DNA of 64,000 nt, from assembly GCA_001899635.1 (NCBI GenBank), contig MKVQ01000001.1, positions 62,001 to 126,000 of the forward strand, given 5' to 3'. Below the pieces are notes generated by a model that worked only from the letters and a program-made list of their open reading frames with translations, had not been told where the DNA came from and did not search any database. The stretch comes from Myxococcales bacterium 68-20 (GTDB lineage: Bacteria; Myxococcota_A; Polyangia; Polyangiales; Polyangiaceae). Below are positions 51,561 to 59,990 of this stretch, piece by piece (positions within the stretch are counted from its first letter, which is position 1; each line of letters begins with the position of its first letter). The position numbers were made by a program, and so were the translations under genes.

Positions 51561-52514
51561 CTAAGTGCCGATCTTGTAGAAAGAGCGCGCCGTTTCGCCG
51601 AGCACGCTCGCGAGGGCAGCCTCGGGGAGGCGCCGCGCGGCGATCCGTTTCAGCTCCCGGTCCCACGCATACGGGATGTTCGGGAAGTCGGTTCCGTACA
51701 TGATGCGGTCGGGGCGAGCCTCGACGATGCGGAAGGCACGGGCGTCGTCCTCGAAGTAGCTCGCGAGCGCCATCGTCGTGTCGAGCCATAGGTTGTCGTG
51801 GCGCTCGAGCAGGCGCTGGTAGCCCTCGAATTCGTCGGCGCCGAGATGCGGGACTGCGAGGCGAAGCGTCGGATACGCGCGGAGCACCGCTTCGGTCCGA
51901 TCGACGTGGCAGAGCGTGTGGGGATCGCACTTGTACCCATTGCTCTTCGGCTCGCGACCCGCATGAATGACGAGCGGCATGTCATGGCGAATGCAGGTCT
52001 CGTAGATCTCGGCGAGCGCGGGGGCGTCGGGGGCGAAGCACTGCACGTGGCAATGGAGCTTCACACCGCGTAGACCGCTCGCAAAGGCATCCTCGAGGAT
52101 CCGGGGGGCATCGGGCTCGCCCGGCATCACCGTGGCCATGCCGGTGACGCGCGGGTTGGTCCTGACCACCTCGGCCATGTAAGCGTTCATGCCGCGCGCG
52201 ATGCCGGGCTTGTGCGCGTAGTGGAGCGCGACGATGTGGCCGACCCCTCGCGCGAGCGCGAAGGCGATGACGTCGGGCGTCTTCAGCTTGTAGCGGATCG
52301 GCCAGCCGTGGACGTCGAACCAGCGCCAGATCGCCTCGAAGAGGCGATCTGGAAACAGATGCACGTGCGCGTCGACCAGCGAGCCCCGCGCCACACCGAG
52401 CGACGGATCGACCTCGGTGCCTTCCTCTTCGTCGATGGGCGGCAGCGGCATCGTCCAGCCAGCCTCCCGCTCCGGGGGCGCGACACATGCGAGGCACGCG
52501 GGGAGGTCCGTCAT
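51561..52514 (-). CDS. Amidohydrolase 2 family metal-dependent hydrolase
   Basis: Protein of 317 residues. The start is the ATG that overlaps the upstream gene's stop (ATGA at 52511-52514). Metal ligands: HxH in DAHVHLFPD near residue 55, KLHCHVQCF, VIHAGREP, and the Asp in MYGTDFPNIPY, as in PF04909 enzymes (ACMSD, gamma-resorcylate decarboxylase and related). These cleave C-C or C-N bonds on carboxylated or cyclic substrates with a zinc or manganese ion. The exact substrate is unknown. The N-terminal 45 residues are an extra segment containing CLACVAPP. Confidence 0.85.
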   Translation of the reverse strand: MTDLPACLACVAPPEREAGWTMPLPPIDEEEGTEVDPSLGVARGSLVDAHVHLFPDRLFEAIWRWFDVHGWPIRYKLKTPDVIAFALARGVGHIVALHYAHKPGIARGMNAYMAEVVRTNPRVTGMATVMPGEPDAPRILEDAFASGLRGVKLHCHVQCFAPDAPALAEIYETCIRHDMPLVIHAGREPKSNGYKCDPHTLCHVDRTEAVLRAYPTLRLAVPHLGADEFEGYQRLLERHDNLWLDTTMALASYFEDDARAFRIVEARPDRIMYGTDFPNIPYAWDRELKRIAARRLPEAALASVLGETARSFYKIGT

Positions 52515-53329
52515 CCGTGCGCGTCGCGTGCTCGAGCCCGCTTCACCAGCGCGACCATCGCGCGTCGCACCTCGTCGGTGGTCGACACGGGCTCGTCGAA
52601 TGCGAGTCGCGCGCTCCGCGGCCCGCCGGGCGTCGTCGCGGTGAGCTCGAAGCCGTACCGATCGACCGCGGTCATGCTCGCCGTCGACGCCTCGGCGATA
52701 CCGGCGAGCGAGCGTGCGTACGCGAGGACGGCGTCCGCGTGGTCGTCGTTCATGTGCCTCAGGATCCCGCTCGATGCGGCCACGAGCGGATCGGCCTCTG
52801 CTGCGCGATAGTCCTCGGCGGTCACCCACGACATCCGACCGAAGCCGCCGACGTAGCGCAGCGCCGTCGGCTCGAGCCGGTAGAAGGCGAAGTCCGCGAA
52901 GTCGACGTAGCTCACGGCGGTCGGCTGCTGCGCGAGGAAGATCTCCCGAGCCGTCGCCCTCTCACTCTTGCTCTCGCTCTCGCGCACGGCCGTACACGAA
53001 CCCAGGATCGTCACGCGGCCGAGCGCGAGCGGCTGATCGTGGGAACCAGGCGCTTCCGCGATCAGAACGGAGGCCTCCGGTCGAGCCAGGAGGTTCCCGG
53101 TGTGCTCGGCCAGCGACGAGAGAAGGAAGAGCGGACGTCCGAGGTCGTCGATCGCGACGCTCACGAGCGAGCCATACGGATAGCCCGCCGGATCGCGCGC
53201 GATCGTGCAGAGCGTCGCCGCTCCCGCCTTGCGAACGAGCGTCCGGCAGCGCTCTGCGTGCGTGGGCGCGCGTGCGGCGCCGGCAGTGCGATCATCGAGC
53301 GAAGGTGGACGCTGATGCGGATCGGTCAC
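52511..53329 (-). CDS. HugZ-like pyridoxamine-5'-phosphate-oxidase-fold protein
   Basis: Protein of 272 residues (GTG at 53329). It has a split-barrel FMN/haem-binding fold: LVRKAGAATLCTIARDPAGYPYGSLV, PLFLLSSLAEHTGNLLARPEASVLI, DFADFAFYRLEPTALRYVGGFG, and a C-terminal DUF2470-like part with GILRHMNDDHADAVLAYA. HugZ proteins bind or degrade haem and related proteins bind FMN; the conserved C-terminal His residues fit haem binding. Its stop overlaps the amidohydrolase start, so the two are coupled. Cytoplasmic. Confidence 0.82.
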   Translation of the reverse strand: MTDPHQRPPSLDDRTAGAARAPTHAERCRTLVRKAGAATLCTIARDPAGYPYGSLVSVAIDDLGRPLFLLSSLAEHTGNLLARPEASVLIAEAPGSHDQPLALGRVTILGSCTAVRESESKSERATAREIFLAQQPTAVSYVDFADFAFYRLEPTALRYVGGFGRMSWVTAEDYRAAEADPLVAASSGILRHMNDDHADAVLAYARSLAGIAEASTASMTAVDRYGFELTATTPGGPRSARLAFDEPVSTTDEVRRAMVALVKRARARDAHG

Positions 53330-53507
53330 GCTCGCTCCTTACCACGGCGGCGCATTCTCCCTGCATTCGTCCTCGACTCGGGAGGGCGCGCCGTTCATCA
53401 CCTCGATGCCCTTTGCCGGAGAGCATGGCTGAGGTCGGCGTCGTCGGAGCGGGAGACCTCCGCGCCGCACCAGCAGCATGGCCTGGCGCAACGGCGCCAG
53501 TCTTGCG

Positions 53508-53954
53508 ATGCTGAGCGCCGTGCTGGTCGACGACATCAAGAAGCAGATCACCGAGGCGATGAAGTCCGGCGACGCCGTGGCGCGGGACGTCCTTCGCCTT
53601 GCGCTCTCCGAGATCCAGACGGCCGAGGCGCGGAAGAACGCGCCGGTCTCCGAGGAGGACGCGATCAACTCCGTTCGCAAGCTGATCAAGTCGAACGAGG
53701 AGACGCTCGTCCTCACGACGGACAACGAGCGCGCGGGGACGCTACGACAGGAGATCGGCGTCCTTTCGGCGCTCCTTCCGAAGCAGCTCTCGGTCGACGA
53801 CATCGTCCGCGCGCTCGAGCTGCAGCGCGACGCGATCAAGGCCGCCGCGAACGACGGTCAGGCGACCGGCATCGCGATGAAGCACCTGAAGTCGACCGGA
53901 GCCTCGGTCTCCGGCAACGACGTCGGCGCGGCGGTGAAGAAGATCCGCGCCTGA
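53508..53954 (+). CDS. GatB/YqeY domain-containing protein
   Basis: Protein of 148 residues, near the family's length, starting MLSAVLVDDIKKQITEAMKSGD; an upstream ATG at 53478 adds only ten residues without improving the match. Family marks: LRLALSEIQTAEARK, LRQEIGVLSALLPKQLSVDDI and TGIAMKHLKSTGASVSGNDVG. It resembles the tRNA-binding C-terminal domain of GatB in the Asn/Gln amidotransferase but stands alone, so it probably binds tRNA without transamidation. Cytoplasmic. Divergent from the HugZ-like gene. Confidence 0.9.
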   Translation: MLSAVLVDDIKKQITEAMKSGDAVARDVLRLALSEIQTAEARKNAPVSEEDAINSVRKLIKSNEETLVLTTDNERAGTLRQEIGVLSALLPKQLSVDDIVRALELQRDAIKAAANDGQATGIAMKHLKSTGASVSGNDVGAAVKKIRA

Positions 53955-54005
53955 TCATGTCCCGGTAGCGCACCTTCCGACCGCCGCGTTCGGAGAACGA
54001 GAGCC

Positions 54006-55868
54006 TCACTCGTCGGTCACGCCGAAGAGCCGCTCGAGGAGGTCCGTGACGGCATCGAGCGCGAGGAGCGGCTGGGCGAACAGCCGGCTCATCAACGGTG
54101 GGGGACACTTCACGACGGCCCGCTGGCGGGCGGCGGTGCCTTCCTCTCGTAGGATCGCGTTCGCCGCCTCGATCCCGGTGATCGCAGCGCGCTCCATGAA
54201 GAAGCCGCGATGCTCACGATCGTCCGTCTGCACCCAGTCGCCTGCGAACATCACGTTGGGGCGGCTCGGATCGCTCACCGCCGGCGCACGCTCGTGGTCG
54301 CCCGGAGCGAACAGCGAGAAGCCGTCGATGTGACGAAGAACGCGGCTCCGCTTCCGGTCGAGGCGGGCGCCGAGGTTCTCGTCCGGGAAATAGGCGTCGA
54401 GCACCCGGAGCGCTCGCTCGTAGATGTCGTCGTCGTCGAGCTCGACGAGGTGATCGCTGCTGCCGATGTGGCACTCCAGGAAGAGGTCGTCGAGCGCGGC
54501 GAATTCCTGCTGCATCGTGTGGAGGACGAAGAAGTTGTCGAGCTCGTCGTCGCTCGCAAAGACGCCGCTGTCGGGACCGCGCCACTTCGGCTGACCGGCG
54601 AGCGTGGAGAACCGCATGCGCAGGACGATGACGGCCGTCGTGCGAAGGAGCGGGACGCCCTCGGTCGACGCGTTCAGCGCGAGCTCGCGTGGGAACACCT
54701 CCTTCAGTGATGCGATGTCCATCGCGATGACGACGTAGTCGGCTCGCTCGAGCCCGTCTCCGCCGGCGTCTCCGGAGCCGCCGACGATCCAGGCACCGCT
54801 CCGAGGGTCGTGCTGCAGCGCCACGCCGTCGAGTGGGCGCTGAGGCGGGCCGCGGAGCACCTGCCCGTCGGCACCGAACTGGCCGCCGTGACAGGGGCAG
54901 TGGAAGACCGAGCCGCTCGCGTTCGTCTCGACCGACAGACGGCAGCCGCGGTGGGTGCACGTTCCTTCGAAGGCCTGGAGGCGGCGCTTGGCCGGCTCCC
55001 AGCTCATCGCGAGGTACTTGTCGCCGACTTGTCTCATGCTCAGCGCCGCCTCGTTCCCGAGCTCGTGCTCGGAGATGGCGGTCTTGGTCGAGACGGCGAC
55101 GAAGCGTCCCTTCTCGAAGAGGAAGGACCGTGCAGGTACACCGAGACGGAAGCGGACGCCGCGGGCCTCGAGCCACTTTCGCCATGGATCGAGGACGAGC
55201 GGGACCATCCCGCCGTCGATCCACTCGGCTTTGACGGCGTCGGCGTCCTCCGCGACGTAATAGGCGAGCGCGTCGAGCGCGACGCGCGCGCTGACCTCGT
55301 CGCCGCGGGCATAGGCGAGGTTTCTCAGGTACGGCATCAACAAGAGGCGCGACATGCGGGCCGAGACGCCATGGTCCTGGAGGAGCGCCGAGAACGTGTT
55401 CTCGTCGAAGGCCCGCTTCTTCATGCTCCCCGCCGCGTAGGTGCGCATGAGGAACGGCAGCGCGAACGCGTAGTCGCGAAGGCGAAGCACGCCGGGAGGG
55501 ACCATTCGCAGGAGGAACAACGGGGCGATGCCTCGCGCCTTGGCGAGCTCGGTGACCTTCATCGTTCGACCGGGCCCCGCCGCGCCGGTCGTCCGTGTCT
55601 TCACGAAGACCGAGGCGTCGATCTCGGCATCGGCCCACAGGCCCTTGAGGTTCGCGTAGCGAGGGAAGACTCCATGGATCCCGTGCTCGATCGTGTGACC
55701 GAGGTCCTGGTCGAAGTAGGACGAGCATCGCCCTCCCACCGAGCTCTCCTTCTCGAGAACGGTGACCTCGAGCCCTGCGTCTGCGAGCACGTGCGCCGCC
55801 GCCATCCCCGCGATGCCTGCGCCGACGACGAGCACGCGCTTCTTACCGACTCCAACGGCATCCGCCAT
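54006..55868 (-). CDS. FAD-dependent oxidoreductase with an internal Rieske domain
   Basis: Protein of 620 residues from the ATG at 55868 (GAGG upstream). It starts like a phytoene-desaturase/amine-oxidase flavoprotein: VLVVGAGIAGMAAAHVLADAG, a GG motif in SSVGGRCSSYF, and a substrate-domain middle. At about 300-340 sits a complete [2Fe-2S] Rieske site: Cys304-x-His306 and Cys324-x-x-His327, with the disulfide pair Cys309/Cys326 in CTHRGC and CPCHGG as in bc1 complexes. The FAD domain resumes after it and ends with VMFAGDWVQTDDREHRGFFMERA. An electron path from the cluster to the flavin is inferred. It follows an acetoacetate-decarboxylase-like gene by 24 bp. Confidence 0.85.
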   Translation of the reverse strand: MADAVGVGKKRVLVVGAGIAGMAAAHVLADAGLEVTVLEKESSVGGRCSSYFDQDLGHTIEHGIHGVFPRYANLKGLWADAEIDASVFVKTRTTGAAGPGRTMKVTELAKARGIAPLFLLRMVPPGVLRLRDYAFALPFLMRTYAAGSMKKRAFDENTFSALLQDHGVSARMSRLLLMPYLRNLAYARGDEVSARVALDALAYYVAEDADAVKAEWIDGGMVPLVLDPWRKWLEARGVRFRLGVPARSFLFEKGRFVAVSTKTAISEHELGNEAALSMRQVGDKYLAMSWEPAKRRLQAFEGTCTHRGCRLSVETNASGSVFHCPCHGGQFGADGQVLRGPPQRPLDGVALQHDPRSGAWIVGGSGDAGGDGLERADYVVIAMDIASLKEVFPRELALNASTEGVPLLRTTAVIVLRMRFSTLAGQPKWRGPDSGVFASDDELDNFFVLHTMQQEFAALDDLFLECHIGSSDHLVELDDDDIYERALRVLDAYFPDENLGARLDRKRSRVLRHIDGFSLFAPGDHERAPAVSDPSRPNVMFAGDWVQTDDREHRGFFMERAAITGIEAANAILREEGTAARQRAVVKCPPPLMSRLFAQPLLALDAVTDLLERLFGVTDE

Positions 55869-55886
55869 CCTCACCTCTGCTTCTTC

Positions 55887-55926
55887 TTCTGGTCACTTCT
55901 GGTCGCTTCTGGTCGCTTCTGGTCGC
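55887..55926 (-). repeat. Four 10-bp tandem repeats at the end of the decarboxylase-like gene
   Basis: TTCTGGTCAC (55887-55896) and three TTCTGGTCGC copies (55897-55926) lie at the 3' end of the gene on the minus strand. Ten is not a multiple of three, so copy-number changes would alter the C-terminal frame and stop position. Confidence 0.75.
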
Positions 55927-56711
55927 GATTGCTCCGAGTCCTCGTCGAGCTCGTGGGGGGCACCGAGGTGCGTCGAGACGAGCGTCCACGACTGACACCA
56001 CAGGCTCTGGAGCTCGCGGCCACCGACGGCGATCGAGACGTCTCGGAAGCTCGTGCCCACGCCGCTCGGTGTGAGCGCGATCCGCGCACGGCGTGCGGGG
56101 CCGTCCGCGGTCCCCAGGACCTCGATCCAGCGCGTCAGGAGGCGGACGCCGAGGCCGAAGGAGAGGCGAAGCGGGAGCGCGAAGAGGCTTGCGGCGACGC
56201 CATGGCATCGCGCGCGAATCGCCATGTCGGAAGCGCTGGCCGCGAGGTGCGCCGCATCCATATCGACGACCGTCGACGTGTCGAGGCGCTTCGGGAGCCC
56301 GTAGTGGAGCCTGCCGAGCTCGACGGGCGTGGGGTCGTCGAGCAGCATGTCGAACGGCAACGATCGGAGCGTGAGCCCGCGCCGGACCACGATGGCGGCG
56401 ATGACCTCCCGATACCGGATGGGCAGCTCGCGCGGTGGCCGTTCGAAGTCGCTCGCGATCAAGATCCCGAGCTGGCGCCCGAAGAGCCGCATCGGCGTGT
56501 AGCCGTCGGGAGGCCCGATCGGCGCGTCGGTCCTCCACGTGCCGACGGCGATGAACGCGCGACCGGCGAGCTCGTACGGCGGATCGAACTCGCCCCAAGC
56601 ACCCGCAGAGGTGCCCCGGCCACCCGCAGTGGAGTCGCTCGGCGCCGAAATTGGCCCGCTTCCGCTCTTGCTCTTGTTTTTGCCCAAATCCGCGGTTCTA
56701 TATTTTTCCAT
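55893..56711 (-). CDS. Acetoacetate-decarboxylase-like protein
   Basis: Protein of 272 residues from the ATG at 56711. It has the split pattern of the acetoacetate decarboxylase fold: FDPPYELAGRAFIAVGTW, YREVIAAIVVRRGLTLRS, GRLHYGLPKRLDTSTV (the family's G-x-P-K turn) and ALPLRLSFGLGV. The usual catalytic Lys in the EIWGFPKK motif may be the Lys of GLPKR, though the acidic partner is changed. The first 15 codons are unusually AT-rich (ATGGAAAAATATAGA). The C-terminus (RPEATRSDQK) is generated by the 10-bp repeats and is probably not structural. Cytoplasmic; substrate unknown. Confidence 0.65.
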   Translation of the reverse strand: MEKYRTADLGKNKSKSGSGPISAPSDSTAGGRGTSAGAWGEFDPPYELAGRAFIAVGTWRTDAPIGPPDGYTPMRLFGRQLGILIASDFERPPRELPIRYREVIAAIVVRRGLTLRSLPFDMLLDDPTPVELGRLHYGLPKRLDTSTVVDMDAAHLAASASDMAIRARCHGVAASLFALPLRLSFGLGVRLLTRWIEVLGTADGPARRARIALTPSGVGTSFRDVSIAVGGRELQSLWCQSWTLVSTHLGAPHELDEDSEQSRPEATRSDQK

Positions 56712-56731
56712 CCTGGCGGAAGTGCAACCCA

Positions 56732-57457
56732 ATGCCGCATGACGTTCGCTCGAATGTGGGTGTGTCGAACGATGAGTCCCACCACGAGGCGCGCTGGCCT
56801 CCTCGCGGGGGAGCGCTCGATCGGCTGGCGCGCTGGCTCGAGGGCGGAGGCGACGGCGTAGAGACCGACCGGCTCCTCGATCTCTCGACCGTGCTCGCCG
56901 CGCCGGCGCTCGATGCGATCCATCCGGAGGTCACGCGCTTCTACCTCGACCCCGGACGCTACCGAATGCGCGCGGGCGTCCACGCGTCGCGCTTCAGCGG
57001 AGCGCTCCTCGATCTCCTCGCGCTCGTCTCTCGGCAGGGGCGGTTACCCGATCGCGATCGCGGCGACGAGGGCGGCGACGGATTCGAGGGGTATCCGGTC
57101 CGCCAGGTGCTCTACCGCGACGCGCGCGGGCGGACCCACTGGGACCGGTACATCCTGATCGACCGCACGTGGCAGCGCTTCTTCATCGCGCGGCTCGAGG
57201 GCCAATCGAGCCACGTCGTCGAGACGTTCGTCGTCTATGGCATTCCGTTCGCGCTCACGTTCCGAGCGAGCGTCGAGGACGACGACCTCGTCCTGTCGCT
57301 CGTCCCGAAGTGGTCGTCACCGATGTCGTGGTTCGCTCGCGTCGTCTACCGCACCGGGATCTCGGAGCACGGCGTCCATACTCGGGGCGACTTTCGCGTG
57401 CCGATCGTGGGCTTCCGCGTTCGAACCGAGTTCAGAGCCTCGCGCACCGAGCCGTAG
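56732..57457 (+). CDS. Hypothetical protein (DUF4166-like?)
   Basis: Protein of 241 residues starting at the ATG at 56732, only 20 bp from the divergent decarboxylase-like gene's start. The body has strand-rich segments (GRTHWDRYILIDRTWQRFFI, VVETFVVYGIPFALTFRASV) and the tail GDFRVPIVGFRVRTEFRAS. The order of an aromatic-rich strand block, an Arg/Trp motif and a final beta pair is reminiscent of DUF4166 proteins, but I cannot confirm that. No signal peptide. It may share a promoter region with the redox pair on the other strand. Function unknown. Confidence 0.55.
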   Translation: MPHDVRSNVGVSNDESHHEARWPPRGGALDRLARWLEGGGDGVETDRLLDLSTVLAAPALDAIHPEVTRFYLDPGRYRMRAGVHASRFSGALLDLLALVSRQGRLPDRDRGDEGGDGFEGYPVRQVLYRDARGRTHWDRYILIDRTWQRFFIARLEGQSSHVVETFVVYGIPFALTFRASVEDDDLVLSLVPKWSSPMSWFARVVYRTGISEHGVHTRGDFRVPIVGFRVRTEFRASRTEP

Positions 57458-57473
57458 AGCTCCGCACGCCGTA

Positions 57474-59045
57474 TCAGTCCAAGCTCGAGCCGAGCTCGTT
57501 CGCGCCGCTGTCCTTCGGCGTGCGTGTCATCGTGCGAGTCCCTTCGTCGGCATCGTGGGAGTCGACCGGCGTGATGCCGGGCGGGGTGCAGGGAAGGTCG
57601 ACGCGGAAGGCGGTCCCCAGTCCACGCTCGCTCTCGCAGCTCAGCGTTCCTCCGTGCGCACGAGCGATCCCGTGGCTGATCGAGAGCCCGAGACCTGTCC
57701 CTTCGCCCACGGGCTTGGTGGTGAAGAACGGGTCGAAGACGCGGTCCGCGATCTCCGCCTCGAACCCGTCGCCGTTGTCGACCACCTCGAAACGCACCCA
57801 GCCGGCCTTCGAGGGCAGCCTCTTCACGCTGACGATGATCGTCTTCGCGTCCGTCCGCTCCGGAGAACGCCGATTGAGCGCATCTCGGGCGTTGGTGATG
57901 AGGTTCATGAGGATTTGCTGCAGCTGCTGGATCCGGGAGATGAGCTCGGGCAAGTCGTCTTCGACGTGGACGTCGAGCGTGATCATGTCCTTCCGGAGCG
58001 GACCGCGGAGCAGCACCAGTGTGTCGTTGACGATCTCGCGCACGTCCGCCGCGATCGCGTGTGACTCGTCCGCACGTCCGAAGCGGAGGAGGTTCCGGAC
58101 GATCTCCGCCACGCGCTTCGCCTCGCGCTCGATCTCCTCGGCGAACGTCCGCTCCGGCGTGTCCTGGGGGAGTCCGCGCTTCATGATCTGCGCGTAGTTG
58201 AGGATCCCGTGGATCGGGTTGTTGATCTCGTGGGCGACGCCCGCGGCGAGCGTCCCGAGCGAGTCGAGCTTCTGCTTGTGCATCACCGGCGCGGCGAGAA
58301 GGAGCTTCTGCCGCTGTTCCTCGAGCCGCACCACCGCTTCTTCCTGCGCGAGGATCGACCGCTCGAGCCGCCTCCCCAGGACGCGCCAGCAGCTGAGGAC
58401 CAGCGCGAAGAACCCCATGTGCTGGAAGAAGTAGCCGTCTCGCAACCCGACGAAGATCCCGAAATCGAGGACGGTGGCCGTGAAGTAGAGGCCGCAGCCC
58501 ACGGCGATCGGCGCAGACTCCCGGCGTGCCTGGGGATCGGTGAAGAGCTGGGCGGCGAAGCACGTGAAGGCGATCGCCACCCAGAGGAGATATGCGGTTC
58601 CGAGCGGCGTGAAGAGGAGTCGGTGGCGATGCTCGGTCGCGAGGTCGGTGAGCAAGAACGAACGCACCATGATCTCGCGCTGGAAGATCATGTCGAGGAC
58701 GACACCCCCGGCGAAGAGGGTCGTGAGCGCCAGGTTGAGCTTCTGGCCCATGACCAGCCACCGCGGGCGCCGTTCGGTGAGCGTGAACGTGAGCGCGCCG
58801 AAGACGTACGTGATGTACGGCGTGAAGGCGCTTATCGACTGGCCCCAGCGGAGCGCTCGCGCGGGCGAGGTCTCCGAGAGGTAGCGATAGGTGACCAGGC
58901 AGTACGCGCCCTCGAGCACGCTGAGGGCGAGGAGATGGACATAGCTACGGCCACGCGCCTGACACGCGAGGTCGAGCGCATGAAGCGCGAAGCCGAGGCA
59001 GACCCCGGCGGTCACGAGGAGGCTCGCGAAGTACCAGTCGCTCAT
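57474..59045 (-). CDS. Orphan membrane sensor histidine kinase
   Basis: Protein of 523 residues from the ATG at 59045. The N-terminal half has about seven transmembrane helices (to residue 225), a 7TM sensor type. The kinase core has the phospho-acceptor His272 in [17 protein letters not shown], the N box [14 protein letters not shown], and the ATP lid motifs VVDNGDGF and [12 protein letters not shown]. It senses an unknown membrane or periplasmic cue and would phosphorylate a response regulator encoded elsewhere, since none is adjacent. It is likely expressed alone. Convergent with the hypothetical gene (16 bp). Confidence 0.93.
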   Translation of the reverse strand: MSDWYFASLLVTAGVCLGFALHALDLACQARGRSYVHLLALSVLEGAYCLVTYRYLSETSPARALRWGQSISAFTPYITYVFGALTFTLTERRPRWLVMGQKLNLALTTLFAGGVVLDMIFQREIMVRSFLLTDLATEHRHRLLFTPLGTAYLLWVAIAFTCFAAQLFTDPQARRESAPIAVGCGLYFTATVLDFGIFVGLRDGYFFQHMGFFALVLSCWRVLGRRLERSILAQEEAVVRLEEQRQKLLLAAPVMHKQKLDSLGTLAAGVAHEINNPIHGILNYAQIMKRGLPQDTPERTFAEEIEREAKRVAEIVRNLLRFGRADESHAIAADVREIVNDTLVLLRGPLRKDMITLDVHVEDDLPELISRIQQLQQILMNLITNARDALNRRSPERTDAKTIIVSVKRLPSKAGWVRFEVVDNGDGFEAEIADRVFDPFFTTKPVGEGTGLGLSISHGIARAHGGTLSCESERGLGTAFRVDLPCTPPGITPVDSHDADEGTRTMTRTPKDSGANELGSSLD

Positions 59046-59383
59046 GATGGCCGCGTCGTCACCGGCTGGAAAGGATGGCAGGATCCTCCATTGCGCATGG
59101 TGACACGCCCGTGGAGCTGCCGTCATCGGTGAATTCGATGAAACGGCCTAATGCGGCGCCGATCGGGCCGAGGGCGGTCGGACCGCTGACCGCCCTCGCA
59201 TCGACCCGGCTGCCCTCGACGGCTGAGGTCGGTGTTTCAACGATGATTCGAGACGAGCATGGCGTCCGTGCGCTCCCGAACGACGCGCGGCCATCTGTCG
59301 CCGAAATGAGGCATGGGCGATGACGGGCCGCTCACCTCGAATCGCTTCTGGAGGCGCGACCGGTCCCGCGTCACCATGGGCGC
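59046..59383. other. Divergent intergenic region with a hairpin
   Basis: About 340 bp between the histidine kinase and FMN reductase starts. It holds a perfect 11-bp inverted repeat (59169-59198). No gene or convincing promoter was seen. Confidence 0.5.
59169..59198. promoter_or_regulatory. 11-bp inverted repeat
   Basis: CGAGGGCGGTC (59169-59179) pairs perfectly with GACCGCCCTCG (59188-59198) around GGACCGCT. It lies between two divergent promoters, so it is a candidate operator or a hairpin in one leader. Confidence 0.45.
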
Positions 59384-59935
59384 ATGACGACGATCCTGGG
59401 CCTCTCCGGCAGCCTCCGTCGAGGCTCGTACAACACCGCTCTTCTTCGCGCCGCTCGCGAGCTCGCTCCTGATGGAGTCGAGCTCGAGATCGGATCGATC
59501 GCGGGGATCCCCCTCTACGATGGTGACCTCGAAAGCGAGCAAGGCCTACCCGCGGCGGTGACGGAGCTGAAAGAGAAGATCGTCGCGGCCGACGGCCTTC
59601 TCCTCGTCACGCCCGAGTACAACAACTCGCTTCCAGGCGTGTTCAAGAACGCGATCGACTGGCTCTCGCGTCCACCGAAGGACATCCCCCGCGTCTTCGG
59701 CAACAAGCCCGTCGCCCTCATCGGCGCGACGCCGGGCGCCGGTGGGACGAGGTTCTCCCAGACCGCGTGGCTCCCCGTGCTCCGGACGCTCGGCGTCCAC
59801 GCCTGGTTCGGAAAACAACTCTACGTGGCGCATGCCGGTCAGGTGTTCGACGCCGAGGGCAAGCTCGTCGACGAGAAGGTGCGAAAGCACCTCGGTGATC
59901 TCGTCGCCGGCTTCGCGGCGTTCGTGCGTTCCTGA
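59384..59935 (+). CDS. NADPH-dependent FMN reductase family protein
   Basis: Protein of 183 residues with the flavodoxin-like signature LGLSGSLRRGSYNTALLRAA and the flavin-binding loop TPEYNNSLPGVFKNAIDWLSRP. Related proteins (chromate and quinone reductases, ArsH-like) reduce FMN, quinones or metal ions using NAD(P)H. The end VRKHLGDLVAGFAAFV is the usual C-terminal helix. Cytoplasmic. Substrate not inferable. It is divergent from the histidine kinase and convergent with the rhodanese-ThiF gene. Confidence 0.92.
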   Translation: MTTILGLSGSLRRGSYNTALLRAARELAPDGVELEIGSIAGIPLYDGDLESEQGLPAAVTELKEKIVAADGLLLVTPEYNNSLPGVFKNAIDWLSRPPKDIPRVFGNKPVALIGATPGAGGTRFSQTAWLPVLRTLGVHAWFGKQLYVAHAGQVFDAEGKLVDEKVRKHLGDLVAGFAAFVRS

Positions 59936-59990
59936 GCCGGCCGGTACGTCCAGTCGTGGTGAGCGCGGGGAGCGCGGGGCGTTTCCGTGG

